A DNA stretch of 64,000 nucleotides from Lepidostoma basale (GCA_022606425.2 JAHDVF020000185.1:124001-188000); one strand, 5' to 3'. Counted from the first letter of the stretch, positions 1-11,124 are shown. Notes: generated by a model from the letters alone, not told the origin. Numbers and translations: made by a program.

Positions 1-85
1 CTCTGTTCAAAGATAAAAAAGAAATCGCTATAAAATAATAAAATACTTTGAATTTAAGCACGGTATGGTTATTATAATATTATAG

Positions 86-135
86 ATGCCAACTAGTATT
101 GTTTGGACCCAAGCTTCATCAGGACGATATAAAAA
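86..135 (-). ncRNA. Degenerate hammerhead-like motif, outer arm of a split inverted repeat
   Basis: Read on the minus strand this has an intact CUGAUGA box (116-122), a hairpin, then AAUAC where GAAAC is expected (96-100), then GUU (91-93). Box II is therefore mutated and activity is unlikely. The sequence 60-135 is inverted relative to 710-780, which carries the same family (G). The two arms now enclose a LINE piece and a MITE. Confidence 0.5.
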
Positions 136-144
136 CTAGATAGT

Positions 145-388
145 TATTCTTCTTTCGATGGCGCTACACTCCATGTCGAGCCTTGGCCCCGTCAACTGTC
201 CTCAGCATTCGTCCTCCAATTTGGCACCCGAAGAAGTTGTGCTGCATCCCTCTTTACTTCGTCCTCCCACCTCAGCCTTGATCTTCCTACCCTTCTCCGT
301 CCGCTTGGGTGTCCAGTCATAGTGCGTTTGGGGACCCGTGAGTTCGGCATCTTCTGTACATCTGTCCAACTCAATATTTGTAGCTTTA
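145..388 (-). pseudogene. LINE family F4 3' fragment
   Basis: The minus-strand frame reads a LINE C-terminal tail: residues resembling MPNSRVPKRT, then GRSRLRWEDEVKRD, LLRVPNWRT. This Arg/Trp-rich tail downstream of the reverse transcriptase is shared with the copies at 12410-12799, 17840-18213 and 30003-30375. The upstream part is cut off at 389 by MITE L. No start codon or RT domain is present; it is a dead, 5'-truncated copy. Confidence 0.75.
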
Positions 389-670
389 AAGCCGTGCCAC
401 ACTGTTTTAAACAAGCTCTCCACATCGGTCTCCACCGGCGGTTTAAAACTGTGTAGACACTTGTTTGAAACCAAAATTCGTTTGACCTTCAATAAACTTT
501 GTGGACGAACGCGCATAGTATGCGTGTGGATCCACCGTTTAAACACGCATTCCACGTGTGGAGAGCTTGTTTACAACAGTATGTGGACGCTACACCAACC
601 GTGGGCTCCACAGCTCTCCACCAATGTCACCATTGTGGAGAGCTTGTTTCAAACAGTGTAGCACGGCCTT
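389..670. mobile_element. MITE family L, copy 1 (282 bp)
   Basis: Terminal inverted repeats of about 35 bp begin AAGCCGTGCCACACTGTTTT on the left and end CAGTGTAGCACGGCCTT on the right. A TA dinucleotide lies on both sides (387-388 and 671-672), suggesting TA target duplication as for Tc1/mariner-type elements. It has no coding capacity. It sits inside LINE F4. A second copy spans 26939-27745. Confidence 0.8.
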
Positions 671-704
671 TATGTGCGTGGAGATGTTGGGCGTCTGGTA
701 GTTA

Positions 705-862
705 TTATATCACTCTAATGAAGCTTGGGTATAAGCGAAACATGTTGGCATCAATTATGATAACCATACCGCGTTTAAATATAACTGTTCTTTTATTTTA
801 TATCGATAAATTTAATGTTTCTAACCACAAAGGGAGTGCTTCATATAAAAAATTATAAATAA
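705..862 (+). repeat. HHR repeat family G with degenerate hammerhead
   Basis: The plus strand has CUAAUGA (consensus CUGAUGA, so the essential G5 is changed), an AGCUUG hairpin, GAAAC (743-747 region) and GUU. The bases upstream (GUUAUUAUA) can pair with UAUGAUAAC downstream, giving a long stem I. The following 100 bases, ending near ACCACAAAGGGAGTGCTTCA, recur at 44840-44880 and 47520-47560. Confidence 0.6.
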
Positions 863-1010
863 AAAATTCACAAAATCCACGACTCATTTTTCTTCATTCA
901 AGATTAAGGCGTTAACACTGTGGAATTAATTGCTAATTTGAAAGGAGAATACTAAACACTGTATAATCAATTTAATTTGTTAAATATTTTTACAAAATAA
1001 AAATATTATC

Positions 1011-1350
1011 CACAATATGTTTCGGAGGTGACCTTCTTTATCCTCAGTCAGCTTCACTCGTGCACTCCCTAGGCCCGTCCCCTGTCCATGCAGGACTTAG
1101 GTTAAAACATAATAATAGTAAAAATATATGTTTATTTGCAACCAAGGGGGACCCAGACCACATTTAAGCTACGCTACTCTCCCTCGATGTCCCGCCGTAC
1201 ACACATGGCAATACAACAGCAAAAGATATATATAGCATAAGTGGTTAATATAATCCTTCCAAATTAAAATATAATTATTATATTCATTCGGTGCAACTCC
1301 TTCCTCATCCTCTTTCGGAGGTCCACTCCGAGCCATACATCCATCCTCCG
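1011..1350 (-). repeat. Degenerate hammerhead-like site plus dispersed repeat
   Basis: On the minus strand CUGAGGA (1041-1047) and GAAAC (1019-1023) are present, but the GUH triplet is lost. The bases 1055-1210 recur diverged at 47625-47790 (shared blocks such as TCGTGCACTCCCTAGGCCCG versus TCGTACACTCCCTGGGTCTG, and CCAGACCACATTTAA). The nature of that repeat is unknown. A 63-codon minus-strand frame here is not convincing. Confidence 0.5.
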
Positions 1351-1861
1351 CATAAAACAACCACTAAATCATATTTTCAACATTTCCAACAGACGTAAGA
1401 GGGAAGAACCAGAAGTGAGTAATTTTTTTGTTGGGTTTTACAGAAATAAATGAGATAGAGTGCCAATTAGACTGCTTCTCGATAAAGCCAAAGTGGATTT
1501 AAATTCAACTATTCTAAATTACAAAAACCTCACTCTACGTTTAACCTATTCATTAACTTAATCCCTGACATGCTATTGGAATACGTACAACAACGAGAAC
1601 AAAATCCCACTAATTCAGTCTGTTCAATAAGATTAAAGTTAAACCCCTGTTTGAAATGCTGTTTACATGTTACAGATGAGGAGTAATTAAATAATTAGAA
1701 ACCCGATACGATTTAAGAAAACAAATTTGTTTAAAAATATTATATGGATTAAATTACCCCAAAATTATTTGTTTATTTTTTATAATTGCGCAGGCAGTGA
1801 TTTAAAACTCAAATTAAATTTTATATAACGTAATTCAAATGTTCAAACTATGATTTTGCTC
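1351..1861. other. Unassigned AT-rich stretch
   Basis: No coding similarity, inverted repeat or structured RNA was seen. Only short frames occur. Confidence 0.5.
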
Positions 1862-2195
1862 ATAACTAACTAACTAACCATTACGCCTTTTCCCCGGAGG
1901 AGTGGGCAGACAGGATGGACCGCAACACTGCTCTATCTTAACATAACTCTCGCGTCTCTTCCACATTCACATCATAACACGCACGACTGTTCAGACGTTC
2001 ATTAATTGATTAATTTGGTCATGTCATGTCTTCCTTGGCCTTCCTTGACTTCTCTTTCCATTTACACAACTTGTATATATCGTTTGAGCAACTATCCTAA
2101 TTTTATCTTTCTTCTACCAAATCCAAATTTCACTTCCATACATAAGGATCGGCACTAGAACGCCATTGTACACTGCCATATTTGCTTCAGTCGAT
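1862..2195 (-). pseudogene. LINE F1 (RTE-like) 3' fragment
   Basis: The minus-strand end has the F1 3' signature: the complement of a terminal GTTA tail (AACTAACTAACTAACC), then the complement of the conserved end (TACGCCTTTTCCCCGG). Upstream in the element, traces of the GRPRKTWHDQ region and of the ..LVPILMYGSE.. region (around 2130-2170) are visible but full of frameshifts. This is a 5'-truncated dead copy. Confidence 0.8.
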
Positions 2196-2844
2196 ATATT
2201 TATATTTGCAGTGATGATTTTGAGTGTACCATTTTTTATAATTCCCACAACAACCCCCTTTTTCGATGTTTTTCTCCATTTATCAATAAATTGTAAACAT
2301 GCTTCCCAGATTAATAAATTTGGTAACTTGCTTTGGTCATTACAATAGACATAATCATACTAGCGCATTTTCTACTTTGATGTGCGAAAAACGAAAAATA
2401 TCTGCCCCACGTGAATACCATGATAAGTCTCAGAATGGAATAGTGGACAGAGGGGGTAACAATATATAGATAAGAGATATATTAAATCTGCCATATCTTA
2501 ATCTCTTCTGTCATAATAATGCGATAATCTAAACAATGTGTACATATACACACTATAATAAATCATTGGTAAATTTATCGGATCCATTGTTGCGCTTGTT
2601 GCAAACCAATCCTCAGGATTCTAACTATGAAGAAGATTGTTATGAAGGATAACAACTAGTTGTAGGGCTGCACAATTTTAAAGAAAGACGAATAAATATG
2701 TGGAATGGAAGAATAGACATACTCGTATTATCTTATCCTTAGTGCACCCTGGATAGCGTACTCTAGGACTCTATTGAAAATCCCTATACTCAGGAATAAA
2801 TGGGTATATTTGTTCGTGGTGGTTACTTGCGGCAACGCTAACAT
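2196..2844. other. Unassigned stretch
   Basis: Low-complexity AT-rich DNA. Nothing recognisable was seen on either strand. Confidence 0.4.
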
Positions 2845-2993
2845 CAATTGAACGTTTGAAGTAAAATAGGCATTAAGTACCAAAAAAAAATAAGTATGCA
2901 GTTTACGTATATGACATATAGAACGAAACTGAATACTTAGTTTTTTGTATTTTTTTGGTACTTAAGGCCTATTTTATTGCAACCATTCAATTG
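2845..2993. mobile_element. Foldback MITE S (149 bp)
   Basis: Two arms of about 44 bases, both ending in CAATTG, are inverted around a 60-base centre. The left arm has TAAAATAGGCATTAAGTACC and the right has its complement with a few changes. It has no coding capacity, and no clear target duplication was established. Confidence 0.7.
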
Positions 2994-3008
2994 TTCTACA
3001 CTCGTCAC

Positions 3009-3350
3009 GCAGAACCAACATGCCTTTGGTGATGCCAGAGGGAAGAGCAATTCCGAAGTTCACTTCTGTTGTCTCGGATTTGCACATTTTTAGTGTCTAC
3101 GAGGCAGTGCTCATAAACAATATATTATCACTTCTTGACAGAGTACAGCCCCACTGACGTCGACATATTTTGGATCCTTCTTAAATATGTTGATTCATAT
3201 TATCTATGTAAATGTGTTTTATAAATTTTTATCTTTTAATTGTCATTTTTGGCAAAACTGCTTTATGTCCAAATGAGTCGCTTAAATGTTGTTCGTTTGT
3301 TGTTTCATTTGTGGAAAAATAAAATAAATAAATAAAACATCGATGGTAGC
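3009..3350 (+). pseudogene. LINE family F9 3' end
   Basis: The plus-strand frame 3009-3156 reads RTNMPLVMPEGRAI and ends at a stop after LLDRVQPH. It matches the tail of the longer copy at 57240-57720 (RTNLPLVTPVGRAI) and the insertion at 11221-11501. A 190-base 3' UTR follows, ending in AAATAAATAAATAAA, typical of an A-rich LINE tail. It is 5'-truncated. Confidence 0.8.
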
Positions 3351-3860
3351 GTGATACAAAGGGGTCTAACCAGGAATTAAAAGAACCTGAAAAAAACCTG
3401 AAAACCAAACGAATCGACCGATTGTGAGATAAAATGACTTAAACTTAGATTAGAATCATTTTCAAAACTTCTATTATTTTAATATAAAAAAAAAACATTC
3501 ACAAAAATAATATATAATAATTACATATAATTTTACTTGTTTGGAGAGTAATTAATGATATTATTATTTGTCAAATGAAAACATCACTTTCACTAAAACA
3601 ATGTAACATTCAAATTCTCAATGAAGCACGCTATATTTCTACCCTGGTAATTGGAGACACGAGCAATTATAATGAAAACGACATGGTTAGTATAAACACT
3701 AGAGTAAATAAGATTGTATTGGAAAGTACCATTTTTCACGATAGCGTGCGTGTGTAACCAAAATAATACACATGTTATCAGATTACTATATAGCCTTTTT
3801 CACGAATGATTAACTTTAGATTCCTTTACAACATTTTCAGATTCCTAAGCATCCGAGAGA
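3351..3860. other. Unassigned stretch
   Basis: AT-rich. A 60-codon plus-strand frame (3575-3757) has no recognisable domain or repeat partner here and is probably chance. Confidence 0.4.
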
Positions 3861-3861
3861 C

Positions 3862-4440
3862 TTCTTCTTCTTCTTCTTAAAGTGCCCTGTCAGGTCCCCC
3901 CGACGTTGGCGATCACTCTGATAAACTCTTCCCTATCCTGCGCTGTCCGGAATAGCTTCTCCACAGTTCCGATTCCCATCCATTCTCACACATTGCGCAG
4001 CCAAAATATCTGCCTTCTCCCTGCCGCCTTCTATTTTACCCTTCAATATTAGATGCAGCAGGCGATACTTCTCTCCTCGCAGAACGTGACCCAGATATGA
4101 AATCTTGCGGACTTTGATTTATGTCAGCAGCTCTCTATTTACTCCTGCACGATTCAGCACTTCTGTGTTCGTCACTCTGTCTGTCCATGGGATCCTGAAC
4201 ATTCTTCGGTGAAGCCACATTTCAAATGCCTCTAACCGGTTCATTGTATTTACTTTTAATGTCCATGTCTCACACCCATATAACAGAACAGATCACACAT
4301 AACACTATAACATTCTCTGTCTTAGTTTTAAGTTGACATTGTCATTGCAAAAGAGTGACTTCATTTTGTTAAATGCTGTTCTTGCTGCTTCAATCCAACA
4401 TTTTAACTCTACATCAGAGAGACAGTCGCAAAAATTGATA
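3862..4440 (-). pseudogene. LINE family F2 3' fragment
   Basis: The minus strand begins with the F2 GAA-repeat tail (complement CTTCTTCTTCTTCTT at 3862-3876). Going upstream it then carries the conserved end coding GTRQGT, the region resembling RKISYLGHILRGEKYRLL, and the WSVLLYGCETWTLK region at 4250-4300. Several frame breaks are present. F2 is the same family as 23810-24325, 31425-31926 and 61265-61770. Confidence 0.8.
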
Positions 4441-4484
4441 ATGTTTTAATCCTTTGAATTTTAACAGGACGATATGTTCCTCTC

Positions 4485-4815
4485 TCTGCTTTCAATCCTG
4501 GGATTGGTTTGCAGCAATTTCCTCTATTCTTCTCTTCCATTCTTCCCGTCTTGTGCGGCTCTTTTGAAATGAAAGCGCACGTCCACCAACAGGTCCCCCA
4601 GGTACTCTCGGCGTGGGCGTCCCCTAGAGTTTGTCCCCTCGGTCATACCCTCCATTAGGGCATGCAAGAGGCCTTCTTGTCGTATTACATGACCGATCCA
4701 TCATGCACGCCTTTCGGACAAGGTCCTGAGTAGGTGCCTTCCTCCTTCGATTCTTTGGAGAACCTCCTCATTTGTAATGTGGTCTCTCCAGGAAATTCCT
4801 AATAGTCTTCTATAA
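4485..4815 (-). pseudogene. LINE family F3 3' fragment
   Basis: The minus strand encodes, with breaks, the same tail as the plus-strand copy at 49960-50385: NEEVLQRIEG, RRARWIGHVIRQ, EGLLHALMEG, NSRGRPRREYL and a terminal region resembling AANQSQD. It abuts the F2 copy at 3862-4440, so one LINE probably inserted beside the other. Confidence 0.8.
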
Positions 4816-4862
4816 GACCACATCTAATGTTGAATATAGGACCACATCTAATGTTGAATACA
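4811..4862. repeat. Short direct repeat of 24 bases
   Basis: The block ACCACATCTAATGTTGAATA occurs twice in tandem at the 5' edge of the F3 remnant. It looks like a local slippage or template-switch duplication. Confidence 0.7.
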
Positions 4863-5033
4863 CACACGATATGTTGAATAGAAATAAAATCAGTTATTTT
4901 TAATGTTATCCATAGATAATATGCTAACCAGTGCAAATTTCTTGTAATGCTACTGTCCAATCTTCGAGTGTATCCATTTTAATGTTCCAGATGGTTATCT
5001 TCAATAGCGTTAGAATAGACTGTTTTATCTCTC

Positions 5034-5080
5034 AACATGTAGAACCAATCCTGCCTCTGGTGATGCCCGCGGGGAGATCA
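5034..5080 (+). pseudogene. Very short LINE F9 fragment
   Basis: The plus strand reads VEPILPLVMPAGRSI, matching the RTNLPLVTPVGRAI block of F9. Nothing else of the element can be recognised on either side. Confidence 0.5.
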
Positions 5081-5118
5081 ATCAAAATGCTCAAAAGAAA
5101 GATCTCCAAATATATATA

Positions 5119-5372
5119 TATTTTTTTTTTTTTATGTATACAACAGGTCGTTTGAACCCAATTACTGTATACAAATTTTTTTTTTGCTATTATATTGATT
5201 CTCTTGACATGTTATAGGTAGCCAATCTATCGCCATTTTATTGTCACGTGAATTCTACACCAGACCAAAGACAATGTGACAATCACACTGCCATCGCCGG
5301 GAATCGAACCCGGGACCTACGGTTTGGAAGCCAGAGCTCTTACCTCTCTGCCACGAAGGTCGTCGAATATTG
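5119..5372 (-). mobile_element. tRNA-derived SINE, copy 1
   Basis: On the minus strand the head (5288-5362) is tRNA-like. It carries an A-box-like TGGCAGAGAGG, an exact B box GGTTCGATTCC, and a T-arm CCCGGGTTCGATTCCCGG like that of tRNA-Gly(UCC), with CTTCCAA at the anticodon-loop position. No functional acceptor stem is formed. The body contains TTGTCACATTG and ACAATAAAATGGCGATAG; the tail contains a block before the A-rich end that is shared with the other three copies. Transcription of an active parent would be by RNA polymerase III. Confidence 0.85.
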
Positions 5373-5564
5373 GAAAGTATTCAGCAACATTAATGTCGTG
5401 CTTGTTCATTTGTGTTACTTATATTAATGCATTCTTTCAAATTGGCGACTAAAATGTATTTATAGTGGTAATGTCTATTAGGAAAAATAATTCAAATAAA
5501 AATCACCCAGCTTACATTTAAACCACTCACCAATCACTTTTAAGAACAAACTATGTTATTTTCG
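5373..5564. other. Unassigned stretch
   Basis: Nothing recognisable. Confidence 0.4.
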
Positions 5565-5935
5565 TCAACCTTTTCAGAACCATCGCCCCCTTAAAATAAA
5601 TAAAATACCAACCCCCCTTCTCATAGTTTTACCAAATATTAAAATTATAGTTATATTATCTATAATAATTAAAAATCCCAAGTCGAAATTGAAAATATTA
5701 TCAAATGTTTAATATAATGCCAGAAATGTCTATATTTACATAGTTTCTTAAATTGTTTATTCATGAAAATAGTATTTTATTTAAAGGTAATTCAATATTC
5801 TTTATTTAAAAAAATACAACAGCCACGGCCGCCCCCCTTGACTGGCTCAACGCCCCTAATTTACATCGCCCCCATGGACAGCCCCAATGCCCTTTGATGG
5901 TCCAATCGCCCCTTTTGGGAATCTATAACATAAAC
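5565..5935. repeat. Dispersed repeat T, copy 1
   Basis: A C-rich left edge (CAACCTTTTCAGAACCATCG) and a C-rich right edge (AATCGCCCCTTTTGGGAA) enclose AT-rich DNA. The same two edges occur at 42325-42370 and 43250-43340. Edge layout and size resemble a non-autonomous DNA transposon, but no target duplication was confirmed. Confidence 0.5.
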
Positions 5936-6266
5936 CAATCATTTTAATCAATATCCATAATATTGATAACGCCCAATGGTATCGAAATCAGTAAATGTTT
6001 AAATATTGAATAAAACCCAAAGTTATGATGTGTGATCAGGCAGTTACTTCTAATAAAAAAATATTTTTGATATCAAAATTCGATACAATCCCCAATTCGA
6101 CACTTCTTTGAAGCATTTGATACTGGGTAAGTAGGAGCTTCTAATCTCATAGTAAACAAACCAAGCATAGTAACGCGAGATTAGAAACCTAAAGAAGAAA
6201 ATATTATAAACTGTTAAATTTTAAAACTCTGTTTTTATGTATCACAATTTTATTTTTATTTTTCGC

Positions 6267-6302
6267 GACAGCTGTTTCGTCAACCTATGTTGACATCATC
6301 AG
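6267..6302 (-). ncRNA. Hammerhead ribozyme-like core
   Basis: The minus strand reads an exact CUGAUGA (6296-6302), one extra U, stem II GUCAAC/GUUGAC (6 bp) closed by AUAG, GAAAC (6274-6278), an AGCU loop and GUC (6267-6269). All conserved core bases are present. Stem I pairing is weak in the bases either side, so this copy may have decayed outside the core. It fits the type I hammerhead with very short stem III known from Penelope-like elements. Confidence 0.7.
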
Positions 6303-6329
6303 ATGTTACAATAATATATCAACTGTTAA

Positions 6330-7964
6330 ATTTTCGTGATTCTTCGAACCTTTATGTGTATTTGTTCCTATGTGAATTTCAATAATTTATTTGATATAAT
6401 TTTTAAGTTCTTGTTAGAATGGAGTTAGGTACTTAATTAAAGTAAATTAAAAAAACGGTTAGTTACTATTTATAGGAGAACATATTGAAGGTGGAAAAAT
6501 AATAATAATAATGAAAACAGTAATTGGAAGGAACAATTACACATAATATAAAGTCAAAATGGATTAATCATAACACATTAACCTTTCCCTTACGATGCTA
6601 AAATAAAAACGTGCGTTCCGGTGTAGGGTAGTCAGTACGCGTTAAAAAAATAGCGATTTTAAATCGGAAAAATAGGAACATTCATAGCTAATCCCCTTAT
6701 ATAATTATTATTGAAGTCAAAAATTATAATGATTGAGATTTAATTGCTAAAACGTTTAAAAAAAAAACATCTGGCAACGCTCACGGAACGGGCATAGACC
6801 CGCTCTGGTTGGAAGCCCGAAAGCGACTACCGGCGACGGCGGGAGGGCCGAGAGTGAGAACATTGAGCTAGAACATATGCAAGAGTGAGATGCGAATATA
6901 GTGTCGCGTACTCAGCGCTACGAATTTTGTTTCCGATGTTCACAAAATACCTCCTATGTACCCGATGAATTCTGATTATTATTAATATTATTTTTTTAAT
7001 CAATGCGTAAATATATTATGGAGGAATACCTAAAATCTTAACCTTGTATTTATTAAATGTATAGAGATATTGATGGTTATTAGAAGCAACGTATAGAAGA
7101 TACCCATCAGAGGGAAGGGAGGGTTAAAGACGATAAACATTATAAGGAAGCAGATTACATTTAAGAAAGGGGACAAAAGTGGAAGGTAGTATTAATATTT
7201 GTTTGTTTGATTGTATAAACGAAAAGTTTTGAATGTACTAAGAGTTTTATAATTTAACTGTTTATAATGTTAAAGTATCATTGTATTTCGGCCAAAACAA
7301 TGGACTAAGAAAAATATTTATACGTGCACAGGGGGAAGGACGCATGGGGAACTCGACCAACCAAATTGACGAGTGCATCAATCTAAATTGAAAAGAAAAA
7401 ATGTTGTTGGCAATTAGATTCCGCGTAACGCGAGGGCGCGATCAAGTGGTACCTAATAACCATTAGTTGCTCATTATATTCGGCCATTAGGGCTATGAAA
7501 GCGGGTTTGATTACTGGCAACACACACGAATAAACACGAACAGTGGTCGCCATTGAGCTGCGGGATATCCACGGACAAAGACCGCCGCGGCACAATATGC
7601 TAAACACTGAGGAAGGATGTTCGACAAATTGCGCAAGCAAATAGTTCCTAAGACTGGTCCGTGGTGATGAATAAGATTCGCCTTGATCGCACTGAAATAA
7701 AGTATCGATTCATTATGTCTCTAAGTCTGCATTACAAACAAGTAACATTGAATGTTTTAAAGTGCATTTGAACACCTACCTACTTGCATATTCCAATTGG
7801 TTCAAGTCGAAAGTGTTGTGAACAAAATAATGAAAGAGTCATTGAGATTGTTTGGACATATGCAAATAATGGACTTGGATCTTCTGGCTTACAGAGGTTC
7901 AGCTCATGCGGCTATTCCTCTTACGTCTGATGGGAACATTGTTGGAAGGTGATTTGGTGGGTTG
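6330..7964. other. Unassigned stretch with one GC-rich patch
   Basis: Mostly AT-rich single-copy-looking DNA. Around 6770-6850 there is a GC-rich patch (CGGCGACGGCGGGAGGGCCG). No gene, promoter or exon can be supported from it. Confidence 0.4.
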
Positions 7965-8475
7965 TTAGTTTATGCGGGGGCATGATTTGTGTGGCCCGGA
8001 GTGTTCCACTGAAGGAGGATCGATTTTGGGTGCTTGTGGCGGCTGAAGGTGTTTGGGTCGTAATTTGAGAGGTATTTTATTGTGGGGTTGAGACATTTGT
8101 AAAAACGTTCGCCAAGTTTCAGAATGAATTCATCTATCATCGGGATTCCCGATTCTAGGTGCAGTTGTGTGATCCTGGTCCATGAAGGCGCATTTAGCCT
8201 TTTTGCAGGATTTGGAGTTTTCGTATGTGACTCATAGATGTGACTCATAAAGCTGCATAGCCCCAGATTGGGGCTGCACAAATGAAGATCAGCCTCATGA
8301 CCGTTTTGTAAATCAGAAGTTTATTGTTGGTGCTTAGTTTACTGTTTCTAGCTAACATTGGGTAGAGGGCTGAGATTGTTCTTGACGCGGCTTTGACTTT
8401 ATTTGTAATGTGTGGCCTCCATGTCATCTTAGAATCCAAGGTAACCCCAAGGTATTTAATTGTTTTGGTCCAACC
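7965..8475 (-). pseudogene. Jockey-like LINE (F11) RT C-terminal fragment
   Basis: The minus strand reads KTIKYLGVTLDSKMTWRPHI, then LYPMLARNSKLS, KLLIYKTVMR and CAAPIWGYAA. This is the characteristic region just after the reverse transcriptase in Jockey-clade elements. After a break near 8250-8270 it resumes in another frame: LNAPSWTRITQLHLESGIPM, FILKLGERFY, RHKHPKSILL. The frameshift and 5' truncation make it non-functional. Confidence 0.85.
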
Positions 8476-9254
8476 TCATCACATTTATTCGACTTTTTTT
8501 CTATCATTGCTAGTGGTACTTTATCATACATTTGAGTTATATACTTTCGTACAATATTCTTAAACTTGCGCAATACGAACTATTGATATTTGATTTGTGA
8601 GAAGTGTTACATTGTGGACATACGATATAAGATATTTGCGGAAGAACAACAATTCGAATTCCAGAAACGTACACCCATTAGATTCGACGGTATATCTATA
8701 ACTTTAAGTTCGTCTGTTTGCCCGCTTGTACTTCACACGAATACCGAAACACATTGCGAATAAAATACAAAGTACAAAGCGGAAGTTTTTGGCAGGTACC
8801 GCGGTGGTCTTTACTGGAGATAACTTTAATGGTGGATATAACTTCCAACCGAGGAATATCGGTGGATAAATTTACAGCGGGTAAACATGCCAAAGTCAGG
8901 AGAGAGAGAAAAAAACTAACAAGATAACCTTTTACACAATTTATCCTCGCTATTTGATGAAGCAGACAAAAACAGCGGCTGTTGTCGGAATATTCAAGGA
9001 GACTACATACATTCATTAGGGATGAAAGGGGATTGGAGCTAGGTATGCATGCCTACTCACAAGAGAATGCTGTTTGTGCCGATCTGTCGGGCCAACCTAT
9101 ATTAACAAAGTTATAATGGGTTGTGTGACAAGGTATTATAATGATTCGGAGCCTAAGAGGGAAACACATAATTCAAATTTTCATCTGCGGGAATACTAAA
9201 ATGGTTTCAGCTTCTGGATCATTCACGTTTGATATTCATATGCAGCTTTATATA
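8476..9254. other. Unassigned stretch
   Basis: Two overlapping antiparallel frames of 70-106 codons (8696-9016) have no recognisable motif and are likely chance. Confidence 0.4.
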
Positions 9255-9721
9255 TTCTAACTAACCATCACGCCGTCTCCAGTAGGCAGAAATAATGGAC
9301 TGCCACACTTTTCTTTCCTGACATATTTCTCTCGAATCCTCAACATTCATACATCGTGTCATGCACGCGCGTCGATTTCTCTGACTCCTCACATGGCCGA
9401 CATTCAATATTTGACTTATTTGATCGTGCCACGTTTTCCTCGGTCTTCCTCTATTTCTGGTTCCATTTACATCGTTAACATATACTTTTTTTACCATATT
9501 TTCTTCATTCGTTCTTTTCATATGTCCAAACCATCTTAATGATCCTTTCATTATTTTGTTCATAACATCATCATTCGCACCGCATTCACTTCTTATATTT
9601 TCATTCGACACTCTATCATACACAGATTATCACACATTCGTCTAAGAGATCTCATTTCTACCGTATTTATTCTACTTTCATCCATATTTTGCCAGTTCCA
9701 TGCTTCGCTTCCATATATATT
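9255..9721 (-). pseudogene. LINE F1 (RTE-like) 3' copy
   Basis: One open minus-strand frame (9261-9623) reads YDRVSNENIRSECGAND, KGSLRWFGHMKRTNEE, GRPRKTWHDQ, RRACMTRCMNVEDSREICQE and SAYWRRRDG. This tail follows the RT domain in RTE-like elements. It is one of the better-preserved F1 ends. Further upstream, to 9721, the MYGSEAWNWQ and VEMRSLRRMC blocks can be read out of frame. The 3' end carries the complement of TTAG repeats. Confidence 0.85.
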
Positions 9722-10033
9722 CTCTTAATGCAAAAATAATTCAAGAATCTTTTAGTTATCAATGAACTGATAACAGTAATTAAAATTCATTACTTTCTAT
9801 AAATTATTGCTTGCTATGCAGTAATTGTGTATTATTGCGGTTTGTTGACTCATATCTGTGAGTATTTCATAAATAAAAATAAACAACAATACAAAAATAT
9901 TTTTTAATACATAATTAGTTTAATTTCTTCTATATACGCCATACTTTGTGTTGTTACGATGATTTATTTCTCTTTTTCTTTTTTATAAACTTTGTATATA
10001 CAACACTTATATTAAAAAAAATTAAATTACATA

Positions 10034-10064
10034 GACGTGTTTCGGACAAACAGTCCTTCTTCAG
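10034..10064 (-). ncRNA. Hammerhead ribozyme-like core
   Basis: Minus strand: CUGAAGA (10058-10064), an extra A, stem II GGAC/GUCC with a five-base loop, GAAAC (10039-10043), AC, then GUC (10034-10036). The core matches CUGANGA...GAAA...UH exactly. Stem I starts with two pairs (UA with UA) before an internal loop. Related copies are at 35339-35375 (minus) and 52540-52571 (plus). Confidence 0.75.
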
Positions 10065-10202
10065 TAAAGACACATTTTTAAAAATATTATAATATTGTTT
10101 CCATAATCTGACAGAAAGATTTATTTTGGAACGTTTATGCTTTTGTTATAACAAATATTATGATTCAATTTATGAACGAAATAATTAAATGAATATAAAC
10201 AT

Positions 10203-10640
10203 GGTTTGGATACATGGAAAGAATGAATGAGAAAGAATGGTAAAAAATATATATGTTAACGATGTAAATGGAAATAGAAATAGAGAACGACCGAGGGAAT
10301 CGTGACACGATCAAATAAATAAAATATTGAATTTCGGCCACGTGAGGAGTCAGAGAAATCGACGTGCGTGCATGACAAGATGCACAATGGAGAATGTTGT
10401 GAACATAAAACGATCGCTTAACCCAACCAAAGACAGGTCATAAGTCCTGTAAACGCCTCGACCACCATATTCTGTTTCCAAAAAAACAATTTACATCTTC
10501 GTCTCTATTGAGATACAATCAATCCTTAAGATGTGTGAATGTTGAGAAATCGAGAGAAGTATGTCAAGAAATAAAATTGTGGCAGTCTATTCTATCTGCC
10601 TACCCCTTCGGTGAGACGGCGTGATGGTTAGTTAGTTTAT
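10203..10640 (+). pseudogene. LINE F1 copy, interrupted
   Basis: The plus strand carries ERMVKNIYVNDVNG-like coding, a damaged GRPRKTWHDQ block, NRRACMTRC and the standard end CTGCCTACCCCTTCGG...GACGGCGTGATGG with a short GTTAGTT tail. A 145-bp foreign insertion (10383-10527) splits the MTRC/MNVE junction. Confidence 0.8.
10383..10527. mobile_element. Partial MITE A inserted in LINE F1
   Basis: The insert is flanked by AAGATG on both sides (10377-10382 and 10528-10533). Removing it with one AAGATG rebuilds the F1 sequence. It ends in the A terminus (GAGATACAATCAATCCTT) but lacks the other terminal repeat, starting instead in the middle of the element. Confidence 0.8.
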
Positions 10641-11120
10641 TTTAGATAATATGAACGGTTGCCTTTTAAGTAAACAAATCGCTTTGACGATACTCGATAA
10701 AACAAATTTGTTTACTAGAGAAAGCCGAATAATTCCAGGAATTCAAAAAGGAAGGGATTAGTAATACAAATACCACATCCAGATGCTTTAAATTGAAGGC
10801 CTCCCAGGGGAAAGTTTGCCGAAGCGATTTTAATTACCAGGTAAATTATTCGAAATGAAAAGTCTATTTCGATAGTCGAGTGGAAGGACTGTTGGCGTGT
10901 AGGAATAAAAATGTCCCATTTTTGCGTGTCTAACATTAATTACGTGTTTTTTTTTTCAATGTTCGAAATTTAACGCAAATTACATGCACGATAATTACAG
11001 GGTAGTAACTCGTTTGAAAATCATAACAAGACTATTCTGGTGTTATTATCCGGAAGAAACACAACGGGGGTGTAATCGAAATTCTGATTCAATATTTTTT
11101 TACAAATTAAAACAACTAAC
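10641..11120. other. Unassigned stretch
   Basis: Two short frames (10715-10936 minus, 10984-11265 plus) show no domain. The second runs into the F1/F9 junction. Confidence 0.4.
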
Positions 11121-11124
11121 TACA

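Noticed and set aside
5288..5362. A tRNA gene on the minus strand
   Set aside because: It has A and B boxes but no paired acceptor stem, and the same sequence is repeated with a shared non-tRNA tail at three other sites; it is a SINE head.
8696..9016. A 106-codon minus-strand gene
   Set aside because: An overlapping open plus-strand frame, no domain, no repeat partner and no splice or promoter support.
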